From positions 1 to 61,901 of IMG/VR virus record IMGVR_UViG_3300046171_000186: a DNA stretch of 61,901 nucleotides; one strand, written 5' to 3'. The stretch is from a virus. The translations under genes and the position numbers were made by a program. Shown here in pieces: positions 57,730-61,901 of the stretch (the first letter of the stretch is position 1; every line of letters starts with the position of its first letter). The notes beneath the pieces were generated by a model. The model had not been told where the DNA came from. It did no database searches and saw only the letters and a list, made by a program, of their open reading frames with translations.

Positions 57730-58065
57730 TACACACCTCTTTCCGATATTTTGGGTTAGAAGTTAGTGTCGCCAAAACAAATAATGTATCTCTTTGCTTT
57801 TAAATTGCAAGCCTATTGACAGTCATTTTTTTTTGTTAAGACATTTCTTCTTTAAAATCAAACTTTTCGATAAGTAAAAAAGCCAAACCCAAGAACCTCT
57901 GCCTTAAAAGAAAACCCAGAATTACTACGATGATGGAGGTCTATCAGGAACCACTGACGATGTGTAACCGGGTACCAACCCCGGCTATAGAAGAGCCAGA
58001 GACGTGTACCCGTTTTGAAAGTCTTATGACGGAACCTAAATAGATTCCGTAAGACTTTCTGGGAC
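57730..58065. other. Intergenic region between primase-helicase and attP
   Basis: 336 bp without a gene I accept. It holds TTGACAGTCA with a poly-T run (57819-57838), a GGTACC at 57969, and a bulged hairpin at 58019-58053. An 83-aa leftward frame (58109-57858) overlaps the helicase end and looks non-coding. Confidence 0.4.
58019..58053 (-). terminator. Bulged hairpin after the primase-helicase gene
   Basis: GTCTTA/TAAGAC and CGGAA/TTCCG form an 11-bp stem with a 3-nt bulge and a 10-nt loop, 13 bp beyond the stop of the leftward operon. Probable terminator of that operon, though the trailing sequence is not U-rich. Confidence 0.45.
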
Positions 58066-60474
58066 TTACGCAAACTTACCATACAGCACATTAGACTTCT
58101 CTGGTTCATCTTCTGTGTCTAACAAAGTGATTCCTTCACATGTTAATCTTCGAGAACCATCTTTGTCCCGTGGACGACTTGAAGTCACACCGTACTTCTT
58201 CAAAAGGTCTAAGAATTGACCTTGGGTGCCGATAGGTTCATTAACCTGAGTACAATACAGTTTCCAAGATGCCCAAAGCTTGGAAGTTTCGGTCTGAGCT
58301 TTTGGGCTTAGTTTACAGTTATCCATAATCCAGAGGGAAACCACATCGTTCTCACCAAAGTACTCGTCGGTAGCGATCTTGACTGGATGAGGAATCGGAG
58401 GGAGAAGATGTTGGTGCCATTCCACTGCACCCTTTATGATCCAAGCAAGAATGCCCGGGCTTTCTGCATCAAGCTTGTCTTTCAGCTTTGGATCTTTCTG
58501 GTCTTCCTGCAATTCTAGGTTAAAAGGAATCAGACGGGTCCTACGCTTGATCGCCTCATCAAGATACTCGATCTTGGGTTTACTGTTACTTGCAATAAGC
58601 AAGGTATGAGTTGGGACAAATTCAAACGGGTCCTTATATAGATTCTTCGCATTGATGAGATCCCCTCCAGTCAACCCCTTCAACTCCCCTAAATCCCAGA
58701 CCGCTCGTTGTTTAAACTCGCTTGCAGCAACCAACCTTCTTCCATGTAGCTTGAAAAGAAAATGATCGGTATTCTTCCGGGTCTCACAAAACAAATCCCC
58801 CGGAACACTACAGGCATAGTCCCCTAGTACTTTTAAGAGTACGTTCACAAAGGTAGACTTTCCGTTTCCTCCCTTCCCATGTAGTAGAAAGAACACATGT
58901 TCTGACGTGTGCCCGGTCGCAGCATACCCGGCATAACGATGTAGGTATGTCAGCACTTCCGGATTTCCTTCCGTTATCTGGTTTAGAAATTTATCCCAAA
59001 CAGGGGTTTTCATTTCAAAATCGGGAGCAATTTCTGTCTTTTTCAGACAGATCTCTGTAGTGTCAAACTCGGTCTCTTCCAGTAAGGCTCCTGTCTTCAG
59101 GCAGTACTTTCCTTTGCTTGTGTTTAAAATATTTGGATCGTTATCCAAGGTATGAGCCTCTACCATAATACCTCCTTCTGCGGTTCTAAGATCTCGGTTT
59201 ATTTTAGCTAACCAATCTGGGTCGGAAAGCTTGTTGTGTTTTTGTGTCACCCATTCTTCTTCTTGATCACGACCCAACTCTGAAAGTTGTGGGACAATAT
59301 TCTTTTTAGCATAATCTTTAATAAGGGTTGCGGTCTTGTATCCCTTCTTATCTATTACCCACCCAGAGTCGTTCTTCCAGATAAACTGTTCCCACTCCGG
59401 AATGTATTTAAACCGTCCAAAGTAAAAACGTTTAAACTCTTCAGTAATCCAAGAAGGGGAGACTAAAGCCCAAGGGTTTTCGCTAATTTGGGCAACCGGA
59501 CCACTAGCCAAAAGGTGAGATATTGATTGGGCGTAGTTAAACCCGTGCTGTGCAGCTTGCCGAAAGAACCAGTCCGCCCCAACTCGATAAGGAGGTTTGT
59601 AGCCATTCCAGACAGTGTCCGTCTCGACAACATTATACGGCTTGTGTTCTGCCTTTGCGGAAAACGTATGAAACAGACCCCGTCCATACTCTAGGTCGTC
59701 CTGTGTTGCTGCGTGAAGGGATGCACCAATCCGAACCCATTCATCCCAACCAAAACAGGTTGATTCATTGTTCGGTAGAAATTCCAAAGCTTCGGACAAC
59801 AAGCTTGGCTCTTTAGCAATCAGCAGTTCATGTGGGCTACCCTCTCGGTCACCAGAGTATGATGAGGTCTCGGATATCTTAATACCATACAGGCTAAGAC
59901 GTTCGACAACAGCCTCGAGGAATCTCCAGATCTTTTCATTGTCGATTACGGTCAAGGACATTGGATCGGGAATTCCCTGATCGATCTGATAGGGTTGCTT
60001 TGTCACTGGGTGGATACCCTCCACGACATATTGCTGACCAGACCCAAGGATCTCAACCTGCATCAAATCATCATCCAGCTTGAACTTGAGTGCTTTCTTC
60101 GTGATTTCATCTTCCGTTGCATACATCAGCAACTGTTTTGGTGCTTTTCCTACCCGAATTGGTGCTTCCCCAAGGATGTGTAAAGCGATGTCTCGTATTT
60201 CGTTACTCAGAGCTTCGTCATGGACATCTATGTCTATTCCGGGGTAACGCCTTGCCAAGAGTCCTACAGAGGCATGGTGGCGGTCGTAGAGATCCACTTC
60301 TGCTGGACTTATCTTAAAAGTAGTCCACCCTTCCAAACCAGTCCAAATTCCACTACCATTTGGGGTACCCGGAACCTTCCCTAGTCGCTGAGAAGGAATC
60401 CCAATAGCTTCTGCATCTGGAGGAACGATGGGTAGAATCCCTTCATACCCTTTATTTAACCAGTCTACTAACAT
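58066..60474 (-). CDS. Primase-helicase (prim-pol plus SF3/D5-type helicase)
   Basis: 802-aa replication protein. Residues 1-210 look like an archaeo-eukaryotic primase: YPGIDIDVHDE (DxD metal site, near 93) and VEILGSGQQYVVEGIHP. The C-terminal third is a P4/D5-type superfamily 3 helicase: LLHGKGGNGKSTFVNVLL (Walker A, near 535), RRLVAASEFKQ, LKGLTGGDLINAKNLY and TLLIASNSKPKI (Walker B/sensor). It would unwind DNA and prime for PolA. The start at 60474 shares a base with the dUTPase stop. Confidence 0.9.
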   Translation of the reverse strand: MLVDWLNKGYEGILPIVPPDAEAIGIPSQRLGKVPGTPNGSGIWTGLEGWTTFKISPAEVDLYDRHHASVGLLARRYPGIDIDVHDEALSNEIRDIALHILGEAPIRVGKAPKQLLMYATEDEITKKALKFKLDDDLMQVEILGSGQQYVVEGIHPVTKQPYQIDQGIPDPMSLTVIDNEKIWRFLEAVVERLSLYGIKISETSSYSGDREGSPHELLIAKEPSLLSEALEFLPNNESTCFGWDEWVRIGASLHAATQDDLEYGRGLFHTFSAKAEHKPYNVVETDTVWNGYKPPYRVGADWFFRQAAQHGFNYAQSISHLLASGPVAQISENPWALVSPSWITEEFKRFYFGRFKYIPEWEQFIWKNDSGWVIDKKGYKTATLIKDYAKKNIVPQLSELGRDQEEEWVTQKHNKLSDPDWLAKINRDLRTAEGGIMVEAHTLDNDPNILNTSKGKYCLKTGALLEETEFDTTEICLKKTEIAPDFEMKTPVWDKFLNQITEGNPEVLTYLHRYAGYAATGHTSEHVFFLLHGKGGNGKSTFVNVLLKVLGDYACSVPGDLFCETRKNTDHFLFKLHGRRLVAASEFKQRAVWDLGELKGLTGGDLINAKNLYKDPFEFVPTHTLLIASNSKPKIEYLDEAIKRRTRLIPFNLELQEDQKDPKLKDKLDAESPGILAWIIKGAVEWHQHLLPPIPHPVKIATDEYFGENDVVSLWIMDNCKLSPKAQTETSKLWASWKLYCTQVNEPIGTQGQFLDLLKKYGVTSSRPRDKDGSRRLTCEGITLLDTEDEPEKSNVLYGKFA

Positions 60475-61004
60475 TATTCTACTCCTGTCGAACCGATCCC
60501 ACCAATTCTGGAATCTGATAGCAAAACATCGTTAACTTCTCGAAACAAAGGCTTGATCTTGCTACGGACAATCTCCCCCTGTGCGATTCGGTCTCCTTCA
60601 ACCAACAGGTACTTGGAGTCTGCTTTCACCAGTACAAAGAGTTCATCCCGGTAATCCGAATCAATAACCCCTACGGAGTTGACAAGAGTCATTCCGTGTC
60701 GGTACGCCAAGGAAGATCGTATGAAGACTTTCATGCCATACCCGTAGGGAATCTCGAACTTCAACCCGGTTGGTAGTTTATAGACGTGGTTCGGATAGAG
60801 AGTTAAACCAATGCCCCGACAAGCCAACTTTTCTGGGTAGATGTGCCCAATGGATCGTCCCCCGGCAGTCAAGGAGAAACATTCAACCTTGTCGTTCCAC
60901 TCAAAGCTGACCCGGAGATCAAAGCAGTGACTTCCCGGGGTAGCGTACTCAGGTAGCTTTGCGTTTTCTTTTAAGCGTTTAACGTTGATTGGGATTTGAG
61001 ACAT
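60474..61004 (-). CDS. dut: dUTP diphosphatase
   Basis: Hydrolyses dUTP to dUMP, keeping uracil out of DNA and feeding ThyX. Motifs 1-5 are all present in 176 aa: PEYATPGSHCFDLRV, IRSSLAYRHGMTL, NSVGVIDSDYRDEL, EGDRIAQGE and RIGGIGSTG (motif 5 has Ile where Phe usually stacks on uracil). An insertion after motif 1 (about residues 30-70) lengthens it beyond the usual 150 aa. It is 1 nt downstream of polA. Confidence 0.93.
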   Translation of the reverse strand: MSQIPINVKRLKENAKLPEYATPGSHCFDLRVSFEWNDKVECFSLTAGGRSIGHIYPEKLACRGIGLTLYPNHVYKLPTGLKFEIPYGYGMKVFIRSSLAYRHGMTLVNSVGVIDSDYRDELFVLVKADSKYLLVEGDRIAQGEIVRSKIKPLFREVNDVLLSDSRIGGIGSTGVE

Positions 61005-61005
61005 G

Positions 61006-61901
61006 TTACTTCCTGTATCGACGTGATTGATACCCTTCTACCTCGACTGGGATTCCTTCTGCCCAGTCTGGAGTAGTACACATAAGCTTTTCAAACTGCT
61101 CCGTATTATTGGAACTCTCCTCTGGCTCTTCGCAGACGATCTCATCGTGAACCGTCATCGTAATGCTGAACCCGGCACGATCCATCGCTAACATGGCATG
61201 GCACATCAGATCTCGAGCAATCGCTTGCACGATATTTTCGACAATCAGACCACCATACAAGGCTTTGCTGAAGGACTTGCCCATGCCATAGGACTTGTAG
61301 GCTAGTTGAGGTAGCCAACCTTCCCGGGAACCATCGATGTGTGGCTTTGGAAAAAACAAGACTCGACCGGAAGGCAACATCAGTTGTAGGTCTTGCACTC
61401 CTTTAGACCGTCTAAAAGCGATCAGAGAATTATTTCTTCCAAAGCGGATCATCTTGTCTGGGTTGTGGTAGGCTGTCTTCATAGCCTCTTCGGACTCTCG
61501 CCAGAAAGCTGGAATCTGTTCGTAGTAATTGCGGTAGATCTGAATTACTTCCATTGCCTCTGCTTCATCCACTTCGAGTCCTGCATTCAAGCAACTCTGA
61601 TAGAACTTCTGGAAACCCATGCCGTACCCGGCACCCAGAATTGCCATCTTACCAAACTGTCTTTCTTTCTTAGTCACCTCCTTCTCTGGCTTGTTATAGA
61701 TTTTGGCAGCAAGTTGCACATAGGCATCTTCCCCGTTGTGGTAGGCAGTCAGCAGTTTCTCCTCCCCGGCAATCCAACTCAGGACCCTTGGTTCAATCGA
61801 CTTATAATCGTAGACCCAAAGGTTGTAGCCTCCTTCTGCGACAATCAGAGATCGGATCATCGAAGAGATCACAGGCATTGGTGCGCCATGCTCTTTGTTT
61901 A
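61006..61901 (-). CDS. polA: DNA polymerase I-type (family A), C-terminal part; continues from position 1
   Basis: Codons 354-651 of polA. Motif A VYDYKSIEPRVLSWIAG (near residue 383), motif B RQFGKMAILGAGYGMG and motif C TMTVHDEIVCEEP (His605-Asp-Glu) are intact, so the polymerase should be active. At the position equivalent to E. coli Phe762 the residue is Leu (RQFGKMAIL: fourth after the Lys). The codon split by the window ends is G|TA (Val), so the reading frame closes exactly. Confidence 0.95.
   Translation of the reverse strand, partial: NKEHGAPMPVISSMIRSLIVAEGGYNLWVYDYKSIEPRVLSWIAGEEKLLTAYHNGEDAYVQLAAKIYNKPEKEVTKKERQFGKMAILGAGYGMGFQKFYQSCLNAGLEVDEAEAMEVIQIYRNYYEQIPAFWRESEEAMKTAYHNPDKMIRFGRNNSLIAFRRSKGVQDLQLMLPSGRVLFFPKPHIDGSREGWLPQLAYKSYGMGKSFSKALYGGLIVENIVQAIARDLMCHAMLAMDRAGFSITMTVHDEIVCEEPEESSNNTEQFEKLMCTTPDWAEGIPVEVEGYQSRRYRK

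Noticed and set aside
57858-58109. Leftward 83-aa frame after the primase-helicase
   Set aside because: Overlaps the helicase 3' end and a bulged hairpin; composition (many Trp, Phe, Arg) is unlike the phage's other proteins and no ribosome-binding site is seen.
1-61901. CRISPR array, insertion sequence, or diversity-generating retroelement
   Set aside because: No regularly spaced identical repeats with unique spacers, no transposase or reverse transcriptase frame, and no template/variable repeat pair near the fibre genes.

Overview
The window reads as a complete, circular (or circularly permuted) genome of a tailed temperate bacteriophage, 61,901 bp, opened inside its DNA polymerase gene. 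The leftward polA frame that runs off position 1 re-enters at position 61901 exactly in phase (1,956 nt in total, 651 codons plus stop). Head genes are podovirus-like: an N4-gp56-type major capsid protein, a large portal with a Gln-rich C-terminus, no clear tape measure or tail tube, and a 3,546-residue internal protein. The host is not identifiable from sequence. Family A polymerase with Leu at the 762 position, B12-dependent ribonucleotide reductase, ThyX and several small basic proteins known from aquatic phages suggest an aquatic bacterial host. A 49-bp copy of the 3' half of a bacterial tRNA-Asn gene (57477-57525) plus a tyrosine integrase indicate lysogeny by integration into host tRNA-Asn.

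Layout. Leftward: 15465 down to 9001 is an early operon of about 16 small genes (mostly unknown; DUF932 and DUF2786 proteins recognisable), ending at an intrinsic terminator at 8932-8972. Then come a class II ribonucleotide reductase (8905-6966) broken by about seven frameshifts and a short gene behind a structured leader (6439-6961). A second leftward operon starts at 4769 and crosses the window ends: SNF2-like helicase, unknown 183-aa protein, DUF2800 nuclease, single-strand binding protein, DNA polymerase, dUTPase and primase-helicase (to 58066). Rightward between them is a lysogeny module: a frameshifted helix-turn-helix regulator and the integrase (4933-6451), behind an operator-rich control region.

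A 1-kb stretch without convincing genes (15541-16589) separates early and late halves. It carries a cluster of TGGTACCA palindromes and AT-rich DNA and is my candidate replication origin or control region. Rightward from 16590: RusA resolvase, MazG-like protein, DNA-binding and packaging genes, ThyX, a small nuclease, terminase, portal, scaffold, capsid, head-tail adaptor, a long tail-fibre region with a duplicated three-gene cassette (28.4-36.0 kb), a lysis cluster (36.0-37.9 kb), a run of tiny basic proteins (37.9-38.6 kb), tail proteins, and three internal virion proteins ending in the giant polyvalent protein (46734-57374).

Several genes that look functional by family are interrupted by single-base shifts: the regulator, SSB, nrdJ and two tail genes. 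The 10.6-kb giant gene is intact. The shifts often lie in homopolymers, so assembly error must be excluded before any is read as biology. Two other themes recur: compact hairpins between stop codon and next ribosome-binding site in the early operon, and short genes with ATGA-type overlaps, many under 60 codons.
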